Shown in pieces: positions 50,123 to 58,659 of a stretch of DNA of 64,000 bases. The translations under genes were made by a program, and so were the position numbers. Every line of letters starts with the position of its first letter. Within the stretch, counting starts at the first letter, position 1. The notes beneath the pieces were generated by a model. The model searched no databases. It had not been told where the DNA came from and saw nothing but the letters and a program-made list of their open reading frames with translations. This DNA is from Streptomyces sp. AC512_CC834. GTDB taxonomy: Bacteria > Actinomycetota > Actinomycetes > Streptomycetales > Streptomycetaceae. Location: assembly GCF_019049325.1 (NCBI RefSeq), contig NZ_JAGMUO010000029.1:21782-85781 (forward strand), read 5' to 3'.

Positions 50123-50857
50123 ATGTCCGCACCCTCCGCACCCTCCGCCCCCTCGGTGCCTCCCGTCCCCCCGTACGGGCCGTACCGCGAGGACTGCCCC
50201 TGGTGCGGCTCCCGGCGGCTGCGGCTGCGTACCCGCCTGCGCGGTGACGGGCCGCGGCAGGGCGCACCCCACCGGTCCGCCCTCGAACGGTGTGCGGACT
50301 GCCGTCACGTCTTCCGGAACCCGCCGCTCACCCCCGGCCCCGAACACCCCGTGGTCCGCGCCGGAGTCCGGCTGAGACACGCACTGGCCGCCCGCGCGAT
50401 GCTCCACCGCTGTCCCGGGCCCGAGAGCTGGCTGGACGTCGGCACCGGCGACGCCGACTTCCCGCACACCGCCCGTACGCACTTCCCGTACACCTCGTTC
50501 GACGGCCTGGACCCCACCCACCGCGTGCTGCGCGCTCGCGCGGTCGAGCGCGTCGAGGAGGCGTACGTCGGCCGGCTGACGGACCCGCACATCGCCGCCC
50601 GGCTACGGGCCCGCTACGACGTCGTCAGCCTCTTCCAGCACCTGGAACGCGTTGTGGACCCCCGGGCCGAGCTGTGTGCCGCGCTGCGGGTGCTGCGGCC
50701 CGGCGGCCATCTGCTCGTCGACGTGGCCGACCCGCGCCGCCTGCTGCCCACGCACCCCGTGGGACTGGGCGCCGAACTGGTGGCCCAGGGCTGCACCGTC
50801 CTCACCGGCGCCCGCGGCCACCGCGTCATCGCCCGCAAGGACGCGTCAGCCCCGTAG
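50123..50857 (+). CDS. Zinc-ribbon plus SAM methyltransferase
   Basis: Protein of 244 residues. An N-terminal CPWC...CADC zinc-ribbon-like element (Cys about 26-29 and 60-63) precedes a class I methyltransferase fold: ESWLDVGTGDADFPHTA (motif I, near 103), YDVVSLFQHLERVVDP (motif IV) and LCAALRVLRPGGHLLVDVAD (motif V/VI). The arrangement resembles methyltransferases acting on polyketide, lipid or glycan substrates; none can be named. GGGAG lies 6 nt before ATG 50123. Its 3' end overlaps the convergent cobU-like gene by 12 bp. Confidence 0.85.
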   Translation: MSAPSAPSAPSVPPVPPYGPYREDCPWCGSRRLRLRTRLRGDGPRQGAPHRSALERCADCRHVFRNPPLTPGPEHPVVRAGVRLRHALAARAMLHRCPGPESWLDVGTGDADFPHTARTHFPYTSFDGLDPTHRVLRARAVERVEEAYVGRLTDPHIAARLRARYDVVSLFQHLERVVDPRAELCAALRVLRPGGHLLVDVADPRRLLPTHPVGLGAELVAQGCTVLTGARGHRVIARKDASAP

Positions 50858-52045
50858 CACCAGCGCCTGACCCGCCACCACCAGCAGCACCTGCTCGCAC
50901 TCGCCCGCGAACGCCGCGTTCAGGCGGCCCAGTTCGTCGCGGTAGCGGCGGCCGGACGCGGTGGCCGGGACGATGCCCGAGCCGACCTCGTTCGACACCG
51001 CCACGACCGTGCGCCGGGTGGCGCGGACCGCCTCCGTCAGCTCCCGCACCCGGCCCCTGAGCGCCCGTTCCCCGCCGTCGGCCCACTCCGCGTCGTCCCA
51101 CGCGCCGACCGCGTCCATCGCGTCCGTCAGCCACAGCGACAGGCAGTCGACGAGCAGCGCCGGGCCGTCGTCCTTGAGTAGCGGCACCAGGTCGCACGTC
51201 TCCGAGGTACGCCACGACCCCGGGCGCCGCTCCCGGTGCGCGCAGACCCGCGCCGCCCACTCGGTGTCCCCGCTCCGGGAGCCGCCGGTGGCCACGTAGA
51301 GCACGTCCGGGAAGGACTCCAGGCGGCGCTCGGCCTCCACCGACTTCCCCGACCGGGCACCGCCCAGGACGAGGGTGCGCCGCGGCACGTCGGGTACGTC
51401 CTCGTAGGCGCCCACCGTCAGCGTCGTGCCGTCCGGCACCGCCCGGGCCCCGGCCGCCGCGAGCCGCCGCGCCAGTTCCGGGCCCGGCGGCGCGTCGTGG
51501 TCCAGGTGGACGGCGACGACGTCCGTCGTCGGCCCTGCCGCGCCCACCGCCCGCAGCTTCGCCAGCCCGTCCGGCCGCCCCACGACGTCCGCGAGGACCA
51601 GGTCGTAGGGCTCCGCGGGCTCCTCGAGACCGGCCGGGGCGCCGCCCGGCGGCACGTACAGCAGTCGCCGGCCGTCCGGTCCCGTCACGGCGTACCCGGT
51701 GCCCGGCGCGTCCAGCGCCACCGCCCGCACCCGGTGCCCGGTCAGCAGCGCCAGCTCCCGCCCGTCCGGCACCCGGCCCGGCTGCGGCAGCCCGGCCGGC
51801 ACCTCCACGGCGGGGCCGTCGTGCGGGTGGGAGAGCAGCACCTGCCGTACGCCGGTCAGGGAGCGCCCGGCCCGGGCCGCGGCGAACGCGGCGCCGGGCG
51901 TCAGGTCGAGCAGCAGCGCCCCGTCCACCAGCAGCGCGGTCGCCGCGCGCGCCTGCTCGCCCTGCGCCGCGGCACAGGCCGCGCAGGGACAGTCGGGGCG
52001 GGGGAGTCCCGCGGGGGCACCGGTGCCGAGCAGAGTCACGTCCAC
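50846..52045 (-). CDS. cobU: Fused metallo-hydrolase-like/CobU adenosylcobinamide kinase
   Basis: Protein of 399 residues. Residues ~1-215 resemble a metallo-beta-lactamase/PhnP-type domain: VTLLGTGAPAGLPRPDCPCAAC, ALLLDLTPGAAF, QVLLSHPHDGPAVEVP and VVAVHLDHDAPPGPEL. The canonical HxHxDH is absent (only SHPHDGP), so catalysis is doubtful. Residues ~220-399 are CobU: P-loop LVLGGARSGKSVEAERR, YVATGGSRSGDTEWAARV and VVAVSNEVGSGIVP. CobU phosphorylates adenosylcobinamide and adds GMP, making the CobS substrate. GTG 52045 has no strong ribosome site. Confidence 0.9.
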   Translation of the reverse strand: MDVTLLGTGAPAGLPRPDCPCAACAAAQGEQARAATALLVDGALLLDLTPGAAFAAARAGRSLTGVRQVLLSHPHDGPAVEVPAGLPQPGRVPDGRELALLTGHRVRAVALDAPGTGYAVTGPDGRRLLYVPPGGAPAGLEEPAEPYDLVLADVVGRPDGLAKLRAVGAAGPTTDVVAVHLDHDAPPGPELARRLAAAGARAVPDGTTLTVGAYEDVPDVPRRTLVLGGARSGKSVEAERRLESFPDVLYVATGGSRSGDTEWAARVCAHRERRPGSWRTSETCDLVPLLKDDGPALLVDCLSLWLTDAMDAVGAWDDAEWADGGERALRGRVRELTEAVRATRRTVVAVSNEVGSGIVPATASGRRYRDELGRLNAAFAGECEQVLLVVAGQALVLRG

Positions 52046-52245
52046 GCACCCGATTTTCGCCGGTCGCCCGGCGACACGCGCGCCCGAGTCCCCCACGGTG
52101 TGCGGACGGCCCCGTTACCGCACCCCCCGCACCCCCGGCCGACCCGGCCTTCTACGGCGCACCCGGCTCAGCGCATAGGCTGCGGTCGGAGGCCGGACCA
52201 GGATCCGGCTTCCGCTCTGCAGGTGCTCACAGCTTGGAGGCGTAC

Positions 52246-52494
52246 ATGGCGGCATGGACGTGGCGGTTCGAGACGGCCGACGGGACGGAGGTCCGGCCCG
52301 CGGTGCAGCCCGAGGAGTTCACCACGCAAGGGGACGCCGAGTCCTGGGTCGGGGAGTACTGGAAGGACCTCAAGGAGGGCGGCACCGACCAGGTGCGGCT
52401 CTTCGAGGACTCCACCGAGATCTACGGTCCGATGAGCCTGCACGCCGAGGACACCGGGACCGAGGCCGAAGCCGAGGCGGAGGCCGAGGCCTGA
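52246..52494 (+). CDS. Small acidic protein of unknown function
   Basis: Protein of 82 residues from ATG 52246 with GGAGG upstream. It reads MAAWTWRFETADGTEVRPAV, then SWVGEYWKDLKEGGTDQVRLFEDSTEIYGPMSLHAED, and ends in a repeated EAEAEAEA tail. Strongly acidic, single small domain, conserved in Streptomyces as I recall. Convergent to the HtrA-like gene. Confidence 0.8.
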   Translation: MAAWTWRFETADGTEVRPAVQPEEFTTQGDAESWVGEYWKDLKEGGTDQVRLFEDSTEIYGPMSLHAEDTGTEAEAEAEAEA

Positions 52495-52522
52495 GAGGCG
52501 GGCGGGGGCGGCTGCGCCCCCG

Positions 52523-53617
52523 TCACCGCTCGCCCAGCGTCACCTCGGCGGTGTGCTCGTCGCCGCCCCGGGTGTACGTCACCTTCGTCCGGTCGCCCGG
52601 ACGCATCGGCGCCAGCGCCTCGGCCAGTGAGGTGATGGTGGTGATGTCCGTGCCGCCCAGCTTCACGACGACGTCCCCGGGCCGCAGCCCCGCGTCGTCT
52701 GCGGGCCCGCCGTCACTCACCTCGACGACGGCCGCGCCGGCGGGCCGGTAGTCGTCGTCGACGACCGTACGGGCGGTGATGCCCAGCGCCGCCCGGCCCG
52801 AGTCGGTGACCCGGCCGTCCTCGACGATCTGGTCGGCCACCGTCGTCACCATCGACGCCGGGATCGCGAACCCGATGCCGGGCGCCGCACTGTCGCCGAG
52901 GCCCGGGTCGGTCGCCGCCAGCGTCGGGATGCCGATGACCTGCCCGTCGAGGTTCACCAGGGCGCCGCCGCTGTTGCCGGGGTTGATGGCCGCGGACGTC
53001 TGCACCATGTTGCCGATGGTCGCGCCCGTACCGCCTCCCTCGCTGCCCTCGGTGACGGTCCGTCCGGTCGCCGACACGATGCCCTGCGTCACGCTGGAGG
53101 ACAGGCCGAGCGGCGAGCCCATCGCCAGCACGATCTGCCCGACCTCGACCTTCGCCGAGTCCCCGAAACGGGCCGCCTTCATCCCGTCGGGCACCTTGTC
53201 CAGCTTGATGACGGCCAGGTCCTGCTCCGGATAGGAGGAGACGAGCTTCGCGGCCAGGGCGCCCTCGTTCCGGGCGGTCGTCACCCGGAAGGACTTTCTG
53301 TCCCCGACGACGTGCGCGTTGGTGACGACGTGCCCCTTGTCGTCGTACACGACCCCGGACCCCAGCGAGTCGCCCGCCTGGATCTGCACGACCGACGGCA
53401 GGACGTCCTTGATCACCCGCTCGTAGTCCGCCTGCAGGTCGTTGGCCGCGTGCGGCGCCACCGCCTGAGCGGCGTCACCCTCCCGCGCGCTCCCCGAGCC
53501 CCGGTCGGTTCCGGAACCGGCGCCGGAGCAGCCGGTCACGAGCAGCAGCAGGAAGCAGCAGGCCGGCCCGGCCACCAGGCCGAGCATCCGGGTCGCACGG
53601 ATACGGGAATGGTCCAT
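52523..53617 (-). CDS. HtrA/DegP-like lipoprotein protease with PDZ
   Basis: S1C serine protease of 364 residues. Signal peptide ends in lipobox LLVTGC (Cys30). Catalytic triad: His in VVTNAHVVGD (~97), Asp in EQDLAVIKL (~131), Ser in NPGNSGGALV (~214). One C-terminal PDZ domain reads GAAVVEVSDGGPADDAGLRPGDVVVKLGG in outline. HtrA-type proteases remove or refold damaged extracytoplasmic proteins; here it would be tethered to the outer membrane face by its lipid. ATG 53617 is chosen over longer starts because it begins the signal peptide. Confidence 0.92.
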   Translation of the reverse strand: MDHSRIRATRMLGLVAGPACCFLLLLVTGCSGAGSGTDRGSGSAREGDAAQAVAPHAANDLQADYERVIKDVLPSVVQIQAGDSLGSGVVYDDKGHVVTNAHVVGDRKSFRVTTARNEGALAAKLVSSYPEQDLAVIKLDKVPDGMKAARFGDSAKVEVGQIVLAMGSPLGLSSSVTQGIVSATGRTVTEGSEGGGTGATIGNMVQTSAAINPGNSGGALVNLDGQVIGIPTLAATDPGLGDSAAPGIGFAIPASMVTTVADQIVEDGRVTDSGRAALGITARTVVDDDYRPAGAAVVEVSDGGPADDAGLRPGDVVVKLGGTDITTITSLAEALAPMRPGDRTKVTYTRGGDEHTAEVTLGER

Positions 53618-53771
53618 GCCCCGAGTCTCGCCGCGCACCGCAACCCCGGCCCCCGGAGCACCCCCGAACGGGCACTGGAACCGGGCGTGCCTCAGGGTGG
53701 CCCCGGCCGGGCAGGCCCAGAGCGGCCCCAGCCGGGCAGGCCCCAGGGGGTCCCTGGCCCGGGGCCCGCTT
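53618..53771. repeat. Short direct repeats near the methyltransferase stop
   Basis: Two copies of GCCCCGGCCGGGCAGGCC (about 53700-53718 and 53725-53743) lie upstream of the HtrA-like gene and downstream of the methyltransferase. Possible terminator-like stem but no clear dyad. Confidence 0.5.
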
Positions 53772-54560
53772 CTAGCCCCGCACCCCGCACAGATGCAGCA
53801 GCGCCGCGATCGCGCGGTACGGGTCCGTCCGGCCCGCGCGCTCCTCGGCGGCCAGCAGGGTCTCGAGGTCGTCCGGGGCGGGGGCGCCGTCGGGTGCCGT
53901 GTCCGTGAAGACGCGTACGCCGTACCAGGTGTGCAGCGGGGCGCCGATGCTCGCGAGCTTCGCCGTCAGCGTCGCGAGGCGGTCCGCCCGGACGTCGAGA
54001 CCGAGGCGGTTGCGGTACGTGGTGGTGTCGAAGGCGGCCAGTGCGCCGGCCCAGTCGCCGTACAGGCCGGGGCGGACGGCGAGCGCGTCGCCGTTGCGCA
54101 CCAGCAGCGAGAGCAGTCCGCCCGGTGCGAGCATCCGGGCCAGTCCCGCGAGCAGCGGATCGGGCTCCTCCACGTACATGAGCACGCCGTGGCACAGCAC
54201 CACGTCGAAGCTGCCCGGAAGGAAGTGCACGCCGGTGTCCCGGCCGTCGCCCTCGACGATCCGCATCCGCTCGCGGATGCCCTCGGGCTGGCCGGCCAGG
54301 GCGTGGCGCGCCGCGGCGATCATCGTGGCGTCCCGCTCCACGCCGGTGACCTGGTGTCCGGCCCGTGCCAGCCGCAGTGCCTGCGTGCCCTGGCCCATGC
54401 CGACGTCGAGCACCCGCAGCCGCTTGCCCACGGGGAAGCGCCCGGCTATCTGCTCGTCCAGTTGCCGGGCCACCATCTGCTGCCGTACGACATCCCGCAG
54501 ACCGCCCAGCTTGTCCAGCCAGGTCTCGGCCGCGCCCCCGGCGAAAGGCGTCGTGCTCAG
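53772..54560 (-). CDS. Class I SAM-dependent methyltransferase, probable CTG start
   Basis: Methyltransferase of 262 residues. Motif I is LRVLDVGMGQGTQALRLA near residue 49, acidic loop end VTGVERDATM, motif IV FDVVLCHGVLMYVEEPDP and motif V LARMLAPGGLLSLLVRN. Substrate unknown. No ATG, GTG or TTG precedes the conserved N-terminus (STTPFAGGAAETWLDKLGG). A CTG at 54558-54560 is preceded by GGGGAG at 5-nt spacing and overlaps the TGA of the DUF3043 gene as CTGA. The next in-frame ATG (54476) would remove 28 residues and has no ribosome site. Confidence 0.88.
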   Translation of the reverse strand: MSTTPFAGGAAETWLDKLGGLRDVVRQQMVARQLDEQIAGRFPVGKRLRVLDVGMGQGTQALRLARAGHQVTGVERDATMIAAARHALAGQPEGIRERMRIVEGDGRDTGVHFLPGSFDVVLCHGVLMYVEEPDPLLAGLARMLAPGGLLSLLVRNGDALAVRPGLYGDWAGALAAFDTTTYRNRLGLDVRADRLATLTAKLASIGAPLHTWYGVRVFTDTAPDGAPAPDDLETLLAAEERAGRTDPYRAIAALLHLCGVRG

Positions 54561-55156
54561 GGCCGCTCCCCGCGCTTGACCTGCGGCTTGGGCAGCCGGA
54601 GCCGACGCATCTGGAGCGAACGCATCAGCCCGTAGGCGACCGCGCCGCGCCTGCGCTCGTCGGGGAAGCGCTCGGCGAGGCGCTTCTTCAGCCGGAAGCC
54701 GTTGACGACCGAGTCCAGCACGATCAGCACGATCACGACCAGCCACAGCAGCAGCGCGATGTTCTGCAGCGAGGCCACCCGGACCATGCTCAGTACGAGG
54801 ATGACCACGGCCATCGGCAGGAAGTACTCCGCGATGTTGAACCGCGAGTCGATGAAATCGCGCGCGAACTTGCGGACCGGACCCTTGTCACGGGCCGGCA
54901 GGTACCGCTCGTCGCCTTTCGCCAGCGCCTCGCGCTGCCGCGCCATCGCGGTCCGGCGCTCCTCGCGCTGGCGCTTGGCGGCGCCCTTGCGCGTTACGGG
55001 CGTATTGGCGACGCTGCGGCGCTGGGACTGGGCCGCACTGCGCTTGGGCGTCGGCCTTCCCTTGGGGGCCTGCGGGTCACGGGGCTGCTTGGAGTCGGTC
55101 CCAGGCACGCTGACGGCGCTCTGGGCCTTCTCATCCTTGGCACGGCTACGGAACAC
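54557..55156 (-). CDS. DUF3043 membrane protein
   Basis: Protein of 199 residues from GTG 55156 (VFRSRAKDEKAQSA). The first ~90 residues are basic and cytoplasmic with coiled-coil potential (KRQREERRTAMARQREALAKGDE). Two transmembrane helices follow (YFLPMAVVILVLSMVRVASL and IALLLWLVVIVLIVLDSVV). The C-terminus is basic (LKKRLAERFPDERR, MRSLQMRRLRLPKPQVKRGERP). This is DUF3043, an actinobacterial family commonly next to pspA. It is coupled by CTGA overlap to the methyltransferase. Confidence 0.9.
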   Translation of the reverse strand: MFRSRAKDEKAQSAVSVPGTDSKQPRDPQAPKGRPTPKRSAAQSQRRSVANTPVTRKGAAKRQREERRTAMARQREALAKGDERYLPARDKGPVRKFARDFIDSRFNIAEYFLPMAVVILVLSMVRVASLQNIALLLWLVVIVLIVLDSVVNGFRLKKRLAERFPDERRRGAVAYGLMRSLQMRRLRLPKPQVKRGERP

Positions 55157-55203
55157 AAAACCCAAGGGTACGGGGTGCTGGGGTGTGGACCCCAGCCCGG
55201 TGG

Positions 55204-55233
55204 GGAACGATCCGGCAACGCCGGACGTCTGTA
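55204..55233 (+). promoter_or_regulatory. Possible ECF-type promoter upstream of pspA
   Basis: GGAAC at 55204-55208 and GTCTGTA at 55227-55233, spaced by 18 nt, resemble an ECF promoter (GGAAC / cGTCTnA). It points toward pspA, about 220 bp away, which would give a long leader. Envelope-stress sigma control of pspA would fit the role of Psp but is inference. Confidence 0.35.
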
Positions 55234-55454
55234 AGTGGACAGAGGGGATGTTGCGTACAGCCCCGGACACCGGGACTTTTCGGACAACCTCGGGGAGCAC
55301 CTACTCCCTGCGCCGGACCGGGAACGTACGCAGTCGTCCTTGGGGATGAGCGCATCCGTCCCCGAACAGTGCGGTAATGGATGCAGGGCCCGTACTGTGG
55401 GTTCTGTTGCAGTCGCTGGAGCTGGAGTCGGTCAGAAGGGGGCGCGCGAAGCCC

Positions 55455-56264
55455 ATGAGCGGTGTCATGAAGCGTATGGGGATGATCTTCCGCGCGAAGG
55501 CCAATAAGGCCCTTGACCGGGCCGAGGACCCGCGCGAGACCCTCGATTACTCGTATCAGAAACAGTTGGAGCTGTTGCAGAAGGTGCGCCGCGGCGTCGC
55601 CGACGTGGCGACCAGCCGCAAGCGCCTTGAGCTGCAGCTCAATCAGCTCCAGTCCCAGTCGGGCAAGCTGGAGGACCAGGGCCGCAAGGCGCTGGCGCTG
55701 GGCCGCGAGGACCTGGCCCGCGAGGCGCTGTCCCGGCGCGCCGCGCTCCAGCAGCAGGTCACCGACCTGGAGACGCAGCACGCCACGCTCCAGGGCGAGG
55801 AGGAGAAGCTCACCCTTGCGGCCCAACGGCTGCAGGCCAAGGTGGACGCCTTCCGCACGAAGAAGGAGACCATCAAGGCCACCTACACGGCGGCCCAGGC
55901 CCAGACCCGCATCGGCGAGGCCTTCTCCGGCATCTCCGAGGAGATGGGCGACGTCGGCCTGGCCATTCAGCGCGCCGAGGACAAGACCGCCCAGCTCCAG
56001 GCCCGGGCCGGTGCCATCGACGAGCTGCTCGCCTCCGGCGCCCTCGACGACCAGTCCGGCATGCACAAGGACGACATCCAGGCCGAGCTGGACCAGCTCT
56101 CCGGTGGTACGGATGTAGAGCTGGAACTGCAGCGCATGAAGGCCGAGCTGTCCGGAGGCAGCACCTCCGACCGCCAGGCCATCGAGGGCGGCCAGGATCA
56201 GGGCAAGGGCCAGACGCCGTCCCAGCAGCAGCCGCAGGACACCCCGCGCTTCGACAAGCAGTAG
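55455..56264 (+). CDS. pspA: Phage shock protein A (PspA/IM30)
   Basis: Membrane-remodelling stress protein of 269 residues. MSGVMKRMGMIFRAKANKAL starts the amphipathic N-terminal helix; the rest is long coiled coil (KQLELLQKVRRGVADVATSR, GRKALALGREDLAREALSRR, KVDAFRTKKETIKATYTAAQ). The C-terminus is Gln/Pro rich (GKGQTPSQQQPQDTPRFDKQ). PspA binds stressed membranes and preserves proton-motive force. ATG 55467 is an alternative start. It is followed 21 bp later by pspAA. Confidence 0.95.
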   Translation: MSGVMKRMGMIFRAKANKALDRAEDPRETLDYSYQKQLELLQKVRRGVADVATSRKRLELQLNQLQSQSGKLEDQGRKALALGREDLAREALSRRAALQQQVTDLETQHATLQGEEEKLTLAAQRLQAKVDAFRTKKETIKATYTAAQAQTRIGEAFSGISEEMGDVGLAIQRAEDKTAQLQARAGAIDELLASGALDDQSGMHKDDIQAELDQLSGGTDVELELQRMKAELSGGSTSDRQAIEGGQDQGKGQTPSQQQPQDTPRFDKQ

Positions 56265-56285
56265 CCCACGGCTAGGAGGGCCGAC

Positions 56286-56570
56286 ATGATCGTACGGATC
56301 ATGGGGGAGGGACAGCTGACGCTGGCCGACGGCCGGCTCACGGAGCTGAACAAGCTGGACGACGAACTCCTGGCCGAGATGGAGAACGGCGACGGCCCCG
56401 GCTTCCGCGCGACCCTCCAGGCCCTCCTGGCCAAGGTCCGCGAACTGGGCGAGCCCCTCCCGGACGACACCCTGGAGCCCTCCGACCTCATCCTCCCCTC
56501 CCCGGACGCCACCCTGGAGGAGGTCCAGGAGCTACTGAGCGACGACGGCCTGATCCCGGGCGGTGCGTGA
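56286..56570 (+). CDS. pspAA: PspA-associated protein PspAA
   Basis: Small acidic protein of 94 residues: MIVRIMGEGQLTLADGRLTELNKLDDELLAEM, then LLAKVRELGEPLPDDTLEPSDLILPSPDATLEEV. The family name reflects its constant pairing with pspA in actinobacteria; no mechanism is established. 21 bp downstream of pspA, same operon. Confidence 0.9.
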   Translation: MIVRIMGEGQLTLADGRLTELNKLDDELLAEMENGDGPGFRATLQALLAKVRELGEPLPDDTLEPSDLILPSPDATLEEVQELLSDDGLIPGGA

Positions 56571-56610
56571 GTCTCGCCAGCCTGTTCCCCGGACGGCGAG
56601 TGAATCTTTC

Positions 56611-56677
56611 AGCCCGTCCGGCGTTTGAGGACGAGGCCGTCCAGGCCGAAGCGGGGGTCTGGGGGCGCAGCCCCCAG
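56611..56677 (+). repeat. Streptomyces intergenic repeat, copy B
   Basis: About 67 bp beginning AGCCCGTCCGGCGTTTGAGG and ending in a CTGGGGGC...GCCCCCAG hairpin. Nearly identical to copy A at 26708-26775, opposite orientation. It lies between pspAA and the next two-component system and may terminate pspAA transcription. Confidence 0.85.
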
Positions 56678-56740
56678 CCAACGCCCACTGAATGCGGGCC
56701 CAGTCATAAGACACGCCCACTCCAGCTACCGTAAACAGCC

Positions 56741-57979
56741 GTGAGCACCCTCGCCCGCGCCCGCTGCACCCTCGGCGCCCACCCCTCCGCGCTGGACACC
56801 GCCCTCGCCGCGGTCGTCCTCGTGTGCATGCTCGCCGGATCCCTCGTGGACCCGCACGGCCCCGAGGGCGTCAACTGGGACCTGCGCACCCCCGACGTGC
56901 TCAGCCTGGCCCTCATGACCGTCGGCGCCGCCGCGCTCGCCTTCCGCCGCCGCGCCCCACTGGTGGTCCTGGGGGTCACCGGCTGCGTCTCCGTCGTCGA
57001 GAGCGTCACCGGCGACCCCCGCGCCCCCGTGGTGATGTCCGCCGTCATCGCGCTCTTCACCGTCGCCGCCTCCACCGACCGCCCCACCACCTGGCGGGTC
57101 GGCCTGCTCACCATGACCCTGCTCACCGGCGCCGCCATGCTGGCCGGCTCCCTGCCCTGGTACGCGCAGGAGAACCTCGCCGTCTTCGCCTGGACCGGCA
57201 TCGGTGCCACCGCCGGGGACGCCGTCCGCAGCCGCCGCGCCTTCGTGCAGGCCATCCGCGACCGTGCCGAGAAGGCCGAGCGCACCCGGGAGGAGGAGGC
57301 GCGCCGCCGGGTCGCCGAGGAGCGGCTGCGCATCGCCCGGGACCTGCACGACGTGGTCGCCCACCACATCGCCCTGGTCAACGTCCAGGCCGGAGTCGCC
57401 TCGCACGTCATGGACAAGCGGCCCGACCAGGCCAAGCAGGCCCTCGCCCACGTACGGGAGGCCAGCCGCTCCGCACTGGACGAGCTGCGGGCCACCGTCG
57501 GCCTGCTCCGCCAGTCCGGCGACCCGGAGGCACCGACCGAGCCCGCTCCGGGCCTCGCCCGCCTCGACGAACTCGTGGGCACCTTCCACCACGCCGGGCT
57601 GCACGTCGAGGTGGCCCGCGCCGACCAGGGCACCGCACTGCCCGCCGCCGTCGACCTGGCCGCGTACCGGATCATCCAGGAGGCGCTGACCAACGTGCGC
57701 AAGCACGCGGGACAGCGGGCGAAGGCCGAGGTCAGTGTCGTGCGGGTGGGACCGAACATCGAGGTGACCGTGCTCGACGACGGCACGGGCGAGGGCCACG
57801 CCGTCGACGCCGCCGACGTGTCCGGCGACAGTGGCGGACACGGGCTGCTCGGCATGCGCGAGCGTGTCACCGCCGTGCGCGGCACCCTCACCACCGGTCC
57901 CCGCTACGGAGGCGGTTTCCGGGTCCATGCGATCCTTCCGGTCAGAAGCCGCACCGATGCCGCGGAGGGCCCCGTATGA
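56741..57979 (+). CDS. NarL-family sensor histidine kinase
   Basis: Sensor kinase of 412 residues from GTG 56741. Hydrophobic segments in the first ~150 residues (ALDTALAAVVLVCMLAGSLV, VLSLALMTVGAAALAF, VVLGVTGCVSVVESV, LLTMTLLTGAAMLAG). The phosphoacceptor His is in RIARDLHDVVAHHIALV near residue 205; the HATPase shows YRIIQEALTNVRKHAG and VLDDGTG plus GHGLLGMRERV. Coupled to the response regulator by a 4-bp ATGA overlap. Ligand unknown. Confidence 0.93.
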   Translation: MSTLARARCTLGAHPSALDTALAAVVLVCMLAGSLVDPHGPEGVNWDLRTPDVLSLALMTVGAAALAFRRRAPLVVLGVTGCVSVVESVTGDPRAPVVMSAVIALFTVAASTDRPTTWRVGLLTMTLLTGAAMLAGSLPWYAQENLAVFAWTGIGATAGDAVRSRRAFVQAIRDRAEKAERTREEEARRRVAEERLRIARDLHDVVAHHIALVNVQAGVASHVMDKRPDQAKQALAHVREASRSALDELRATVGLLRQSGDPEAPTEPAPGLARLDELVGTFHHAGLHVEVARADQGTALPAAVDLAAYRIIQEALTNVRKHAGQRAKAEVSVVRVGPNIEVTVLDDGTGEGHAVDAADVSGDSGGHGLLGMRERVTAVRGTLTTGPRYGGGFRVHAILPVRSRTDAAEGPV

Positions 57980-58659
57980 CGATCCGTGTCCTGCTCGCCG
58001 ACGACCAGGCGCTGCTGCGCAGCGCCTTCCGGGTGCTGGTCGACTCCGAGCCCGACATGGAGGTGGTGGGGGAGGCGTCCGACGGCGCGGAGGCGGCCCG
58101 GCTGGCGGCCGAGCAGCGGGCCGACGTGGTGCTGATGGACATCCGGATGCCCGGCACGGACGGTCTCGCCGCCACCCGCATGATCAGCGCCGACCCGTCC
58201 CTCGCCCATGTCCGCGTGGTCATACTGACCACCTTCGAGGTCGACGACTACGTGGTGCAGTCGCTGCGGGCCGGTGCCTCCGGCTTCCTCGGCAAGGGCT
58301 CGGAGCCCGAGGAACTGCTGAGCGCGATCCGTGTCGCGGCCGGCGGCGAGGCGCTGCTGTCCCCGACCGCCACCAAGGGCCTGATCGCCCGCTTCCTCGC
58401 CCAGCAGGGCACCGACGACGAGGAGCGCGACCCGGCCCGCGCCGAGCGTCTCGGGTCGCTGACCGTGCGCGAGCGCGAGGTGCTGGTCCAGGTGGCCGGC
58501 GGGCACTCCAACGACGAGATCGCCGAGCGCCTCGAGGTCAGCCCGCTCACCGTGAAGACGCACGTCAACCGGGCCATGGCCAAGCTGGGCGCCCGCGACC
58601 GCGCCCAGCTTGTCGTCATCGCCTACGAATCCGGGTTGGTACGTCCAAGGGTGGAGTGA
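57976..58659 (+). CDS. NarL/LuxR-type response regulator
   Basis: Response regulator of 227 residues. Receiver domain: VLLADDQALLRSAF, phosphoacceptor Asp in VVLMDIRMPG near residue 54, Lys in GFLGKGSEPEELL. The C-terminal LuxR HTH reads LTVREREVLVQVAGGHSNDEIAERL. The start ATG overlaps the kinase stop as ATGA. A natural target is the RND transporter gene 156 bp downstream, but that is inference. Confidence 0.95.
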   Translation: MTIRVLLADDQALLRSAFRVLVDSEPDMEVVGEASDGAEAARLAAEQRADVVLMDIRMPGTDGLAATRMISADPSLAHVRVVILTTFEVDDYVVQSLRAGASGFLGKGSEPEELLSAIRVAAGGEALLSPTATKGLIARFLAQQGTDDEERDPARAERLGSLTVREREVLVQVAGGHSNDEIAERLEVSPLTVKTHVNRAMAKLGARDRAQLVVIAYESGLVRPRVE

